Under the pieces are notes generated by a model that saw only the letters and a list, made by a program, of their open reading frames with translations, was not told the origin of the DNA and ran no database searches. DNA of 64,000 nt. It comes from JADLHS01 sp020848635. GTDB taxonomy: Bacteria > Verrucomicrobiota > Verrucomicrobiia > Limisphaerales > JADLHS01. Where the stretch lies: the NCBI GenBank assembly GCA_037044975.1, contig JBAOIL010000021.1:186001-250000 (forward strand), read 5' to 3'. Shown here one piece after another: positions 55,978 through 64,000 of this stretch. How positions within the stretch are numbered: the stretch's first letter is position 1; every line of letters starts with the position of its first letter. The translations under genes and the position numbers were made by a program.

Positions 55978-57873
55978 ATGAGCCAAACCATCATCCCTTC
56001 CGAGCAACTCAAAATCGTGATCGTCGGGCATGTGGATCACGGCAAGTCCACGTTTGTGGGCCGGCTGTTCCACGACACGGGTTCGCTGCCCGATGGCAAA
56101 TTGAACCAGCTTCAGAAAATTGCCGAGCGCCGCGGCGTGCCGTTCGAGTGGGCGAACCTGATGGATGCACTCCAGTCCGAGCGTGACCAGAACATCACGA
56201 TTGATACCGCGCAAATCTGGTTCCACACCGCCAAGCGCCAATACGTCATCATTGACGCCCCGGGCCACAAGGAGTTTTTGAAGAACATGGTCACCGGCGC
56301 CGCGCAGGCCGAAGCCGCTTTGCTGCTTATTGACGCGCACGAAGGCGTCCAGGAAAATTCCCGGCGGCATGGTTACCTGCTGCACCTGCTTGGCATCCGG
56401 CAGATCGCGGTGCTGGTCAACAAGCTGGACCTGGAGAACTACAGCGAAGCTCGCTTCCGCCAGATCGAAGCCGAGTATCGCACCTGGCTGCAGAGCATCG
56501 GATTGGAGCCGAAGGTCTTTATTCCCATTGCCGCGCGGCACGGGGACAACATCGCCACCCGGAGCGCGAACATGCCTTGGTGGTCGGGCCCAACCGTCAT
56601 CGAGACCCTTGACGAATTTACCGCCACCGATCGGCCTACGGACCAGCCGCTGCGGTTCCCAATCCAGGATGTTTATCGCTTTGATGACCGCCGTATTTTC
56701 GCCGGTCGCGTTGAAGCCGGCCTGCTCAAAGTCGGGGATAAACTCGTATTCTCGCCGACCGACAAGACCAGCACGGTCAAAACGATTGAGCGTTGGAATG
56801 CGCCAGCAACTGATACGGCGGTCGCCGGGGAATCCATCGGTATTACGCTCAGCGAACAAATCTTCGTCGCGCGCGGAACCGTCGCCGCGCTCGAAACTGC
56901 GCCGCCCTTTGAATTATCGCGCTTCAAGGCCCGGTTATTCTGGCTCGGCAAGAAACCTTTCACCAAGGGCCGGACCTACAAACTCAAACTCGCCACGCAG
57001 GAGGTGGAATGTTTCATCGAGTCGGTGGAAAATGTCATCGACGCCTCTTCGCTCGAAACCGTTGCCCGCAGGCTGGACGAACGCTTTGTGGCCCGGCACG
57101 AAGTGGCCGAGCTGACCTTGCACACAAAGAAGCCGATCGCTTTCGACGTGCATGCGGACATCGCCGCGCTGGGCCGCTTTGTCATCGTGGACGAGTTCGA
57201 CGTGGCCGGCGGTGGCATCATTGTCGCGGACAATTATCCGCGCCGCACCCACGACGCGGGCACGAAGAGCGAAAACATCTTTTGGAGCCGGGGCAAGGTC
57301 ACCCCCCAGCAACGCGAAGTCCGCCACGGCCATCCCGGCTGCGTGATCTGGCTCACCGGCCTGTCCAGTTCCGGCAAGTCCACCATCGCCACCGAACTGG
57401 AGCGCGAACTGTTTAATCTGGGCCGCTCCGTCTATGTGCTCGATGGTGACAACATCCGCCACGGCCTTGGTTCCAACCTCGGATTCTCCCCCATGGACCG
57501 CACGGAAAACATCCGACGCGTGGGCGAAGTGGCAAAGCTGTTCGCCGACGCCGGCGTCATTTGCATCACCGCGTTCATCTCGCCGTACCGCGCCGACCGG
57601 GATCTCGTCCGCAAGATCATCCCCGGCGGCCGGTTCATCGAGGTCTTCATCAACGCGCCGCTGGCGGTCTGCGAGCAGCGGGATCCCAAGGGGCTTTACG
57701 CCAAAGCGCGCAAGAATGAGATCAAGGAGTTCACCGGGATCTCGGCGCCATACGAAGTGCCGCCGCATCCGGAAATTGAATTGCGCACCGATGAACTCAG
57801 CGTTCCGGAGTCTGTCGCCCGCATTCTGGAGTATTTCCAACTGCAGGACACCGCGACCGCGATTTCAATTTGA
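55978..57873 (+). CDS. cysNC: Bifunctional sulfate adenylyltransferase subunit 1/adenylylsulfate kinase
   Basis: 631 residues. N-terminal CysN GTPase: G1 GHVDHGKSTFVGRLF (about 17-32), G3 DAPGHKEF, G4 NKLD, then the beta-barrel domains to about 430. C-terminal APS kinase: P-loop GLSSSGKSTIATEL (about 461-474), DGDNIRHGLGSNLGFSPMDR, and FISPYRADRDLVRK. The first half powers APS formation with CysD, the second phosphorylates APS to PAPS. No PAPS reductase (cysH) is visible, so PAPS may serve sulfotransferases such as the one at the left window end. Confidence 0.96.
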   Translation: MSQTIIPSEQLKIVIVGHVDHGKSTFVGRLFHDTGSLPDGKLNQLQKIAERRGVPFEWANLMDALQSERDQNITIDTAQIWFHTAKRQYVIIDAPGHKEFLKNMVTGAAQAEAALLLIDAHEGVQENSRRHGYLLHLLGIRQIAVLVNKLDLENYSEARFRQIEAEYRTWLQSIGLEPKVFIPIAARHGDNIATRSANMPWWSGPTVIETLDEFTATDRPTDQPLRFPIQDVYRFDDRRIFAGRVEAGLLKVGDKLVFSPTDKTSTVKTIERWNAPATDTAVAGESIGITLSEQIFVARGTVAALETAPPFELSRFKARLFWLGKKPFTKGRTYKLKLATQEVECFIESVENVIDASSLETVARRLDERFVARHEVAELTLHTKKPIAFDVHADIAALGRFVIVDEFDVAGGGIIVADNYPRRTHDAGTKSENIFWSRGKVTPQQREVRHGHPGCVIWLTGLSSSGKSTIATELERELFNLGRSVYVLDGDNIRHGLGSNLGFSPMDRTENIRRVGEVAKLFADAGVICITAFISPYRADRDLVRKIIPGGRFIEVFINAPLAVCEQRDPKGLYAKARKNEIKEFTGISAPYEVPPHPEIELRTDELSVPESVARILEYFQLQDTATAISI

Positions 57874-58132
57874 GCGCCAGTGCGAAAAACACTAGCGGCG
57901 GGCATCTCGCCTGCCAGAGAGGTCGGCATCCTGCAGAACATAAGCAGCGCGCGATCTCTCTGCGCGATGACGACTTTCAACAGCAGCCAATGGGCGCAGG
58001 CTTTTTCCGCCGGACGGAACGCGCCGGCTTTACGAAAAACGAGCGCGCCCGCCGCGACCTTCCCTGGCAATCCGACCGGAATTTGAAACCACCGCCAAGC
58101 AAAATCATCGCTTCAGTTGCGGCCTGGGGAAC

Positions 58133-58984
58133 ATGAAAACGGAGACCATCATCCGCATCCTCACCATCAGCGCTCTGGCCGGACTGCTGGGGGCGGTGGG
58201 GTTGCGGCTGACGCTCGGGCAAGTGACGGCGGCGTTGAGGAAGTGCCGCTTCGTTCCAATTCTGCTCGTCAACTTCCTCATTGTCCCGGCGCTCTCGGTG
58301 GCGGGCGCCCGGATATTCGGCCTCGGACGTGAAACCGCCATCGCGATGATCCTGCTGGCGGCGGCGCCGTTCGCCCCGGTGGTCCCGGTGTTTGCGCGTA
58401 TGGCACAAGCTGACCTAGCCCTCGCCGCCGGCCTGACTTCCGTGTTTCCAGTTCTGTCCGCGTTCCTAACCCCAATCATTTGTGAAATCGCGCTGAAGGC
58501 GGTGCCGGACGCCGGGGCCATCCGGTTCAATCTGTTCGGCGTACTGCTGACCTTGGTGGCGACAATAACCCTGCCTCTTGCCATGGGCATGTTGATTCAT
58601 CACCGGCGGCCGACGCTTGGCCAGCGATTGTTACGACCGGTGGAAGTGATATCGGAGGCCGTCGGCGCGTTGTCGCTGGCGTTCGTGACGATCACGGAAT
58701 TTGGCGCGATTCTCCAAACAGGTTGGCAATCCTTGTTGGCCATGGCGTTGGTCGCCGAATTGTCGCTGGGGCTGGGTTATTGGCTTGGCGGCGGGTTGGA
58801 CGGTTCGCGCCAAGTCGTCGCGCTCGGCACCAGCAATCGCAACATCGCGCTGGCCCTGCTGGTAGCGGTGCAGACATTCCCCGGCACTCCGGTCATGTCC
58901 GCCGTGGTGGCGAATGGGCTGTTGCTGATCCTGCTCGGATTGCTGCATGTCGCCTGGTGGCGGTTTGTCTCGAGAAGAAGATAG
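58133..58984 (+). CDS. Bile acid:sodium symporter (BASS/SBF) family transporter
   Basis: 283 residues with nine to ten TM helices and the family segment GTSNRNIALALLVAVQTFPG (about 224-243), close to the G-x-R-N-x-A-L-A signature of SBF/BASS proteins. Members move organic acids, bile-salt-like or amphipathic anions with sodium. The ATG at 58133 starts the first TM helix. It is convergent with the next, minus-strand gene. Confidence 0.82.
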   Translation: MKTETIIRILTISALAGLLGAVGLRLTLGQVTAALRKCRFVPILLVNFLIVPALSVAGARIFGLGRETAIAMILLAAAPFAPVVPVFARMAQADLALAAGLTSVFPVLSAFLTPIICEIALKAVPDAGAIRFNLFGVLLTLVATITLPLAMGMLIHHRRPTLGQRLLRPVEVISEAVGALSLAFVTITEFGAILQTGWQSLLAMALVAELSLGLGYWLGGGLDGSRQVVALGTSNRNIALALLVAVQTFPGTPVMSAVVANGLLLILLGLLHVAWWRFVSRRR

Positions 58985-59074
58985 GTTTCAAAAACACTTA
59001 CTTCCAACCGCAATGAAATTCGCGATCAAGCCAGGGAAGTTGCGGAGGTGTTAGCCAACGGAGGCCATTATGGC

Positions 59075-59587
59075 TCAGGGTTTCGGTTGCCAATCCCTGA
59101 GGCAATCCGCCAGAGGCAACCACCCATGCTCAGCAGCCCAACGGTGAGGAGGACGAACCCGATCCCGTTGGATAGCGATCGCTCCAATCGACAAATACCA
59201 CAAGCCCACACCAAAGCCCAGCAACTGTATCCAGCGCGGGACTCCGGGCCCGCAAATTCCCATCAACCAGCCAATCAGATAAGGCAGAAGGAGGAGCGCC
59301 CACCAATTGGAGCGACCAGAATTGCCGCCAAAGCCGCCGAGGCAACTTAGCCCCCACAGCGCCCCCACGCCCATGGCGATCAGGATGAAAACCCCCACGC
59401 GGTAGGCAATCACGCGGCGCTCGCCATGGCCGAGGAAGGTACCGAGGGCGACCAACCCGCTGCCAGGCAGGATCAGGAGGGATCCTTCCATCGGGTCAAT
59501 CGCCCCGACCAGCATGGCAAGGCCGCCGACCGGGATCAGAATGCGCGACCAAGTAGCATGTGTATTGGTTGCAGGCGTTATGTTCAT
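59075..59587 (-). CDS. Hypothetical membrane protein
   Basis: 170 residues with four to five hydrophobic helices: ILIPVGGLAMLVGAIDPMEG, GSGLVALGTFLGHGERRVIA, VGVFILIAMGVGALWGLSCL, WWALLLLPYLIGWLMGICGP, and IQLLGFGVGLWYLSIGAIAI. No family of known function was recognised; short membrane proteins of this build recur in related genomes. The C-terminal 25 residues are basic and Trp-rich. It is downstream of, and convergent with, the BASS transporter. Confidence 0.6.
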   Translation of the reverse strand: MNITPATNTHATWSRILIPVGGLAMLVGAIDPMEGSLLILPGSGLVALGTFLGHGERRVIAYRVGVFILIAMGVGALWGLSCLGGFGGNSGRSNWWALLLLPYLIGWLMGICGPGVPRWIQLLGFGVGLWYLSIGAIAIQRDRVRPPHRWAAEHGWLPLADCLRDWQPKP

Positions 59588-60027
59588 ACGCCTGACGTTA
59601 CGATGCCATCAGGCAAACGGGGTAATTGATAATTATGACGGCTGCGATTGAATAAAGCGATGAGCGCGGCAGGGACGGTCATGCTGATGCGGGCGCTAAG
59701 GATGAATTGGAATGCACGGCAACGATTCATGATCATGGTGGGCGTCAAGGGACAGGAACTGAAGCTGGTGCAGATGGGTAAGTGGATGGCGGTGGTGATC
59801 GCACCCCCTCACTCCTTCGGAAAGCAAATACCTTTCGCCTTCCTCACTTTAGCCTCGCGTTGGCGACGGCCATTTTGTTAAAAAGTTGTGTACTATTCAC
59901 AACGATGCACCGCCAATTAACCAGCCGCGCGCCGGCCGTCAACTCGCCTGATCCGCAACCTGCACTCCCATCCCCTCGCCGGCGGTGATACGGGACTTCT
60001 AAGCCTCGCAATACGCATCCTGCGAAA
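59588..60027. other. Intergenic stretch without recognised gene
   Basis: About 440 bases between divergent genes. A 77-codon plus frame (59648-59881) has no recognisable content. The TTTTGTTAAAAAGTTG stretch at about 59870-59890 is AT-rich and may hold the promoter of the PAS gene. Confidence 0.35.
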
Positions 60028-60621
60028 ATGAATCTTGAGCCATCCCAAATAGCCCTCAGCGTCGCCAACCAAATTTCAGCGATGGTCGCTTACTGGGACG
60101 CCAACCAAAGGTGTCTGTTTTCGAACGAGGCCTACACAGAGTGGTTCGGCAAGAACCCGGAGCAGATGAAAGGTATGGCGATGAAAGAATTGCTCGGGCC
60201 TCTCTACGAACTGAACCTTCCGTTTATTCTCGCAGCCCTGAACGGGGAGAAACAGGTGTTTGAGCGGCGAATTGAGCTACCGACCGGCGAGGTCCGAGAG
60301 AGCATCGCCACCTATACACCCGATGTGGTAGATGGCGTGGTGCGGGGGTTTGCGGTTCACGTCGCGGATGTAACGCCGTTACGAGAGCGTGAAGCGGCCT
60401 TGAAGCGGGCCATACGGGAAAGGGATGCCGCTTTGGCGGAAGTGCGGACACTGCGCGGATTGCTTTCGACCTGTGCCTTCTGCAAAGCCATCCGCGATGA
60501 AAGTGGCGAATGGCGGCCGATAGAGGAATACATCAGCAAATACACTCAGGCCAAATTTAGTCACGGTGTTTGTCCCAAGTGCGGCGAAAAGCATTATGCC
60601 GAGTTTTTGCCAAAAACCTGA
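60028..60621 (+). CDS. PAS-domain protein with C-terminal CxxC/SHGVCPKC module
   Basis: 197 residues. PAS fold (about 12-125): VAYWDANQRCLFSNEAYTEW, FGKNPEQMKGMAMKELLG, and a PAC-type end at VHVADVTPLREREAALKRA. A coiled coil (125-150) leads to a Cys-rich tail: LRGLLSTCAFCKAIRDESGE, WRPIEEYISKYTQAKFSHGV, CPKCGEKHY. This tail (CxxC...SHGxCPxC) is a recurrent C-terminal module of PAS/response-regulator proteins and could bind zinc or sense redox/NO. No kinase or DNA-binding domain, so it probably works by protein contact. Confidence 0.75.
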   Translation: MNLEPSQIALSVANQISAMVAYWDANQRCLFSNEAYTEWFGKNPEQMKGMAMKELLGPLYELNLPFILAALNGEKQVFERRIELPTGEVRESIATYTPDVVDGVVRGFAVHVADVTPLREREAALKRAIRERDAALAEVRTLRGLLSTCAFCKAIRDESGEWRPIEEYISKYTQAKFSHGVCPKCGEKHYAEFLPKT

Positions 60622-60939
60622 AAAGCCTAGCGGGCAAAGAGGCCTTTGGCCGGAACGCGGCGGATCGCCGCTGCTCCCCGAGGCTAGGCGGCGCCAGCCT
60701 GCCGCCTCGCGCTGTTGCGAGGCGGTTTCTACCACGGCCACCGGCAAGTCAGGAACCGAAGGGTGAACGAGGCGCGCTCGCAAGGCGTGGAGACGGCCCG
60801 AGCGATTCTGGAGACGACGACGCAAGGCAAGGCAAAGTGGCGGATGCGGCGTTCTCGAAGTAGCTCATGGAAAACCGGAAAGAGGCCGGTCTGTTCACGA
60901 CGGTCATTGCCTTGGTGGACATCCGCTGAGCGAGGTGTA
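60622..60939. other. Intergenic stretch with a hairpin
   Basis: About 318 bases without a recognised gene. A GC-rich hairpin-like repeat (GAGGCTAGGCGGCGCCAGCC, then GCCGCCTCGCGCTGTTGCGA) lies at about 60680-60730. Nothing else stands out. Confidence 0.35.
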
Positions 60940-61266
60940 TCAGGAAGTTCGCCGTGTTGCAACGAGGGATGAGAAAAATGGTGGAAATGAACCAAAATTG
61001 AAGTCGTGCATAAAATATGGCGTGTCCTTGTAGCAAAGCTCTTGGGCAACTCGCTTGAGGGGCGTCCCGTCGCAGACCAATTCAAGGGCGCGTTTCATCC
61101 GCAGTTCATGCAGCCAGATATGCGGGCATTGGTGCAGGTAGGTGTGGAAATATCGCTCCAGTTGTCGCGGCGATACGCCGCACTGACGGGCAATGAGGGT
61201 GACGGAATAACGACCCGCTTTTGCCAGCGCAGCCCAGTCTTTGATGCGATCCAAACGACTATTCAT
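60940..61266 (-). CDS. Short AraC-type HTH protein
   Basis: 108 residues with a single AraC-like DNA-binding domain: YSVTLIARQCGVSPRQLERY, FHTYLHQCPHIWLHELRMKR, ALELVCDGTPLKRVAQELCY. There is no effector domain. Similar short, one-domain AraC-type proteins are common in Verrucomicrobia. The C-terminal 20 residues (DFNFGSFPPFFSSLVATRRT) depart from the family, so the 3' end may be altered. Confidence 0.65.
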   Translation of the reverse strand: MNSRLDRIKDWAALAKAGRYSVTLIARQCGVSPRQLERYFHTYLHQCPHIWLHELRMKRALELVCDGTPLKRVAQELCYKDTPYFMHDFNFGSFPPFFSSLVATRRTS

Positions 61267-61510
61267 AGAATCCCTGAAGCGGTTCGTAACCCCAATTGGT
61301 AGCCACGTTTTGATTTCCTCCCGTTGTTGTGATTACTCAAGACAATGCCGGCAACTGGGTTGTCCTCCCCCCAAATCACGACAGCCCCCATGTACTTTCC
61401 CAGTTTTATGGCCACAAATAATCCAATCCACCTATTTCTAAAAGAACGAGCGGCGAGAATTACAGGAAAAGTGAAAAAACTTTTCGAACGGGGTCACGAC
61501 TCCGGCGGCG

Positions 61511-62512
61511 CTACGGCGAACTCCTGCGGGCAGCCAGCGCCCAGACGGTGACCCACCACAGCCGGACAATCTCCTCGGTACGGACCCCGGAGAACGCTTT
61601 GATCTCCAGCGTGGCCCGGAGCGGGTCATCGCTGGCGGCCGCCAGGATCCGCCGCATTTCTTCCGGAGAATAGATGTCATTCGGTTGCATCAGGTCAATG
61701 GCCTGAGACTCCGTGGTGATCCTCTGCCGCGCCGCGCGATACTCGGTGGTGGCGGTGGCGGCATGCGCGAGCCCCGTCGGCAAAAATCCTTTGTCTTGGG
61801 CAAAACTGAAATACGCGATGATGGCATCGCGATGATTGTTCTTGTTCCGGTCCTTGCCACCTAATGCCCCGAGAAACGAATCAATGGCTGCCGTCTGAAT
61901 CTGGCTGAGGACGCCGGGCAGAGCTTCGACAAAGCCGCCGACGTAACGCTTGATGTCCCGCAGATGATAATCACCGGCACCGCGTTTTGCTATATGGGTC
62001 AGGTATTCGAGGTACACCGCGCCGGTGGTGACGCCGAGTTGGACGCGCTGGCCGTGGTCATTCATAAAATCCACCGCCTCTTCCGGGGTGCCGCTTTTAA
62101 GCCGGCGCTGCAGTTCAAGTTGTCGGCGGCAAACTTCGTCCACCTCCAGGCCCGTGGCTTTTGCCGCCGCCTGGGCCAGCGTGTAAATGCGGCGATCCCG
62201 GTCAGTAAGAAACTCGGCACGGGCGCCGTCCCGGTTCAAACGCGTGGCAACTTCTTTCGCATATTTTTTGGCCTTCTCGATTGTGTTGCGTCGGCGCACC
62301 ACCCGCACCGAGCCCTCGTAATAAGCGATGGCGAAGGAGTTGTAGGTCTTCAGGGTGAACGCCGCAGGGTCCGGGGCGGGTTCGGCTCCCTCGATTTTTG
62401 CGGCGCGCACCTTGATGGTGACCGGAGCGTGATAAATTGAAACGCCCACCGAACCAACCCGGACCGGGTCGATGGGGCTTGCTTCCAATTCATTGGCGAC
62501 ACCTTCACTCAT
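61511..62512 (-). pseudogene. Tyrosine integrase, C-terminally truncated
   Basis: 333 residues of a Verrucomicrobia-type tyrosine recombinase. N-terminal SAM-like/arm domain with KTYNSFAIAYYEGSVRVVRR and KKYAKEVATRLNRDGARAEF; catalytic domain begins at about 285 with IYSPEEMRRILAAASDDPLR and keeps the first catalytic Arg in FSGVRTEEIVRLWW, but the frame ends soon after (WALAARRSSP). The H-x-x-R and Tyr motifs are missing, so it is not expected to recombine. A frame change or deletion near 61.54 kb is likely. The 5' side faces the att-like site at 62710. Confidence 0.75.
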
Positions 62513-62655
62513 ACCGGATTATACGGTTTTGAGGTGTCACTTGCGCACGGTCACCGCAGTTTCCGGGCGTGAAGTCCGCATCCAAGGGCACGATGCGGTG
62601 CGGGAGGGAGAAAGTTATTTCGGAAGCGGAAAATGCCGCCTGAGGCGGCCGCAGG

Positions 62656-62676
62656 TGTTGCAAAACTGTTGCAAAA
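62656..62676. repeat. Tandem TGTTGCAAAAC copies
   Basis: Two head-to-tail copies of an 11-base unit (62656-62666, 62667-62676) upstream of the integrase. They are the kind of short repeats recognised by the arm-binding domain of tyrosine integrases (inference). Confidence 0.4.
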
Positions 62677-62709
62677 ACCGCTGAATCAACGCAAGTGGTT
62701 GATAGAAAT

Positions 62710-62732
62710 GGAGCGAGCGAAGGGATTCGAAA
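62710..62732 (-). other. Candidate attachment site resembling the 3' end of tRNA-Gly
   Basis: On the minus strand the 23 bases read TTCGAATCCCTTCGCTCGCT followed by CCA. This has exactly the geometry of a tRNA 3' end: T-loop TTCGAAT, T-stem CCCTT, acceptor CGCTCGC, discriminator T, CCA. The 5' part of a tRNA is absent. tRNA-Gly 3' ends of the form TTCGATTCCCTTC...GCTCCA are typical integrase targets, and the integrase starts about 200 bases away. Not proven. Confidence 0.45.
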
Positions 62733-62763
62733 GTGTCCGGGAAACCGCCGTGCGTGCCACTAC

Positions 62764-62788
62764 GTGCAAGGTGGTGCAAGGTGGTGCC
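62764..62788. repeat. Tandem GTGCAAGGTG repeat
   Basis: Two full copies and part of a third of the 10-base unit GTGCAAGGTG. Lies close to the att-like site in the divergent region 62513-63215, which holds no other gene. Confidence 0.5.
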
Positions 62789-63215
62789 GTTTAGATACGC
62801 TTTTGGGTTGCACACTTTAGCAGGGTCTAGCACCAGGTTTGAGCCTACTTGAGCCGACTTTTCAGGAGTTGTCATATACTATCAAAGCTGGACTCGCCCC
62901 TAACTTGTTACGCGGTTCTTGCAGCCACAATTACTTTTCTCGAACGATTTTCCTCCGCTTGTAGCTATTACAAGTATATGAACACGTTCAAAATCGTTCG
63001 CGCGCTTGGATTTCCTATCCAACCTATTGGAAATCGGTTGCTCCGGGCCGTCCGTCTTCCGCATAACATGTCCGATGAAAGAGCACGCCCTCCGCGGAGT
63101 TGTCCTTCGAGTTATATCCGGATTACCGCCCTTTTTTCCGAATAACGCCCACTTAATCCGGCTGTACCGGAATGGTGTTCCCAAGACGGCCCATTTCACA
63201 CTCAATCCACGCCAA

Positions 63216-63791
63216 ATGACGCAACCGACGTCCAATGCCAGCAGCGAAGCTGTACTTCAGCAATTAAACCTCCTGACCAGGGAGGACTTGTTCGACATGG
63301 CAGACTACGCCACCCGGCGTTTGAAACGTGTTGGCCTGACCGCATTAGAAGGAGAGGATATCGCCCAGGATGCCATCCAGGCAATTTTGGTGGGGTTGGA
63401 GGAGGCGAAGCAGGGACGACATCCCAGAGCGTCAGACGTGATCAACAAGGCCACCTTCAAGGACTATGCGGGTGGCGTCATCAACTCCCTGGTGACAGTG
63501 GAGCGGCAGCATCCATTTGGAGTGAATGCGGTGCGAGGATTTCACGGGCCTGGAAGTAGATTCGGAGGTCAGCCTGCGAAACGTCCCGTGGTTGACTCCC
63601 CTCCGCGGCCAATCGTTTGGCCACAGCCGTTCCCTCGGATTTTGCCCCCTCCAGCGATGCGCACCGGCGCTTCCGGCGGAAACCGTTCTCGTAGTAGTAA
63701 AACACATACGAGCTGTAGAACCGTTCCTCGCGTACACGGCTGGCCTTCCCCGGGATCGCAGGAGCCGAGACCGTCTTCTTCAGCGGGCTGA
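63216..63791 (+). pseudogene. Sigma-70-like/HTH protein, cut by a junction at about 63.50 kb
   Basis: From the ATG at 63216 the first about 95 residues look like a region 2-type sigma segment (LTREDLFDMADYATRRLKRV, GLTALEGEDIAQDAIQAILV, then GLEEAKQGRHPRASDVINKA). After about 63500 the sequence (HPFGVNAVRGFHGPGSRFGG onward) is the wrong-strand reading of the integrase N-terminus on the opposite strand. The real C-terminus is therefore missing. Upstream ATGs to 63006 are unlikely. Confidence 0.6.
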
Positions 63792-63858
63792 AGTAGATGG
63801 GCAGCTTCACTGATCCCGAGGTAGCAACCGCTACTGGCTTTCGCCGCTTCACCTCCAT
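63481..63858 (-). pseudogene. N-terminal fragment of a second tyrosine integrase
   Basis: 125 residues reading MEVKRRKPVAVATSGSVKLP, YSSYVFYYYENGFRRKRRCA and GTAVAKRLAAEGSQPRDVSQ. The pattern (GSV-x-IY-x-SP..., an FxxYY block, a Lys/Arg-rich helix, AxxxAxRLxxxG) parallels the N-terminus of the integrase at 62512. The core and catalytic domains are missing: the frame meets the truncated sigma-like gene from the other side at about 63.49 kb. The remaining 142 bases to the window end hold nothing recognisable. Confidence 0.65.
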
Positions 63859-64000
63859 ATTAAAGGTCCGAGGAGGTGGATTTCAACGAACTGTTACATG
63901 GGCAGTGGTGAGCTTGGGTCGGGATGCATCGCACGAACTGGCAGGGGGTCGCAGTTTTCGGCACAGGGTGACAACGCGAATTGTCAAAAATATTTCACCC

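Noticed and set aside
61006..61302. Plus-strand small gene of 98 codons
   Set aside because: Antisense to the AraC-type HTH protein, which has clear family sequence.
62656..62788. CRISPR array
   Set aside because: Repeats are only 10-11 bases, two copies each, without spacers of constant length and without cas genes.

Overview
This window looks like a chromosomal piece of a GC-rich Gram-negative bacterium, most likely a verrucomicrobium related to the Pedosphaera/Limisphaera lineage. That placement is inferred from a combination: a prepilin-like secreted protein with an FGDGH tail, a DUF4838 glycosidase-like protein, many TolC/HlyD/MacB-type genes, a sulfotransferase-TPR protein, and intergenic space filled with palindromic elements. 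No rRNA or complete tRNA gene was found. A notable technical feature is single-base frameshifts in otherwise well-conserved genes (about 39.94, 36.34, 26.62, 50.03, 45.97, 20.74 and 21.60 kb, and six within 0.8 kb of one permease). These may be sequencing or assembly errors, so several genes are annotated across a frameshift.

Layout. 0-5.1 kb: TPR-sulfotransferase (cut by the window edge), AraC regulator, RraA-like protein, a small Cys/Lys-rich secreted protein, and a prepilin-like protein. 5.2 kb: transposase remnant. 5.7-10.6 kb: MacA-type adaptor, ATPase and two tandem paralogous FtsX-type permeases. 10.7-11.3 kb: site-2 protease. 11.6-17.3 kb: a second export system (TolC lipoprotein, long HlyD adaptor, MacB ATPase, frameshifted permease). 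17.4 kb: deoC. 18.4-18.9 kb: vsr and XRE remnants around a palindrome.

18.9-28.2 kb, minus strand: a fatty-acid beta-oxidation module. It holds a fused hydroxyacyl-CoA dehydrogenase/enoyl-CoA hydratase, a thiolase, etfB, etfA and a membrane Fe-S protein of the ETF:(mena)quinone oxidoreductase type, so the electrons from acyl-CoA oxidation have a visible route to the quinone pool. An acyl-CoA ligase lies at 33-35 kb. In between are a DegP-type protease, Hsp20 and a DUF4838 protein. 34.9-36.9 kb: a phosphoesterase and a PAS histidine kinase.

37.2-47.4 kb: the most interesting region. It encodes an alpha/beta hydrolase, a DUF2156 lipid-aminoacylation-like protein, an OprB-type porin, a PilZ-like/methyltransferase protein of the 3-hydroxy fatty acid methyl ester synthase (PhcB) type, a six-TM sensor kinase, a receiver-kinase hybrid, and a receiver-GAF-PAS-kinase. 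The order methyltransferase, membrane kinase, receiver-kinase matches the phcBSRQ quorum-sensing operon of Ralstonia and is proposed here as a PhcBSR(Q)-like cell-cell signalling locus.

47.5-60.6 kb: housekeeping genes: gnd, nitronate monooxygenase, a VOC-family pseudogene, a TrhO-pseudouridine synthase fusion, a NagD-like HAD phosphatase, cysD, ahpC, cysNC, a BASS-type transporter, a small membrane protein and a PAS protein. cysD and cysNC make APS/PAPS, which could feed the sulfotransferase at the left end. 60.9-64 kb: an accessory zone with an AraC-type HTH, two truncated integrases, a truncated sigma-like protein and a tRNA-Gly-3'-end-like attachment site.
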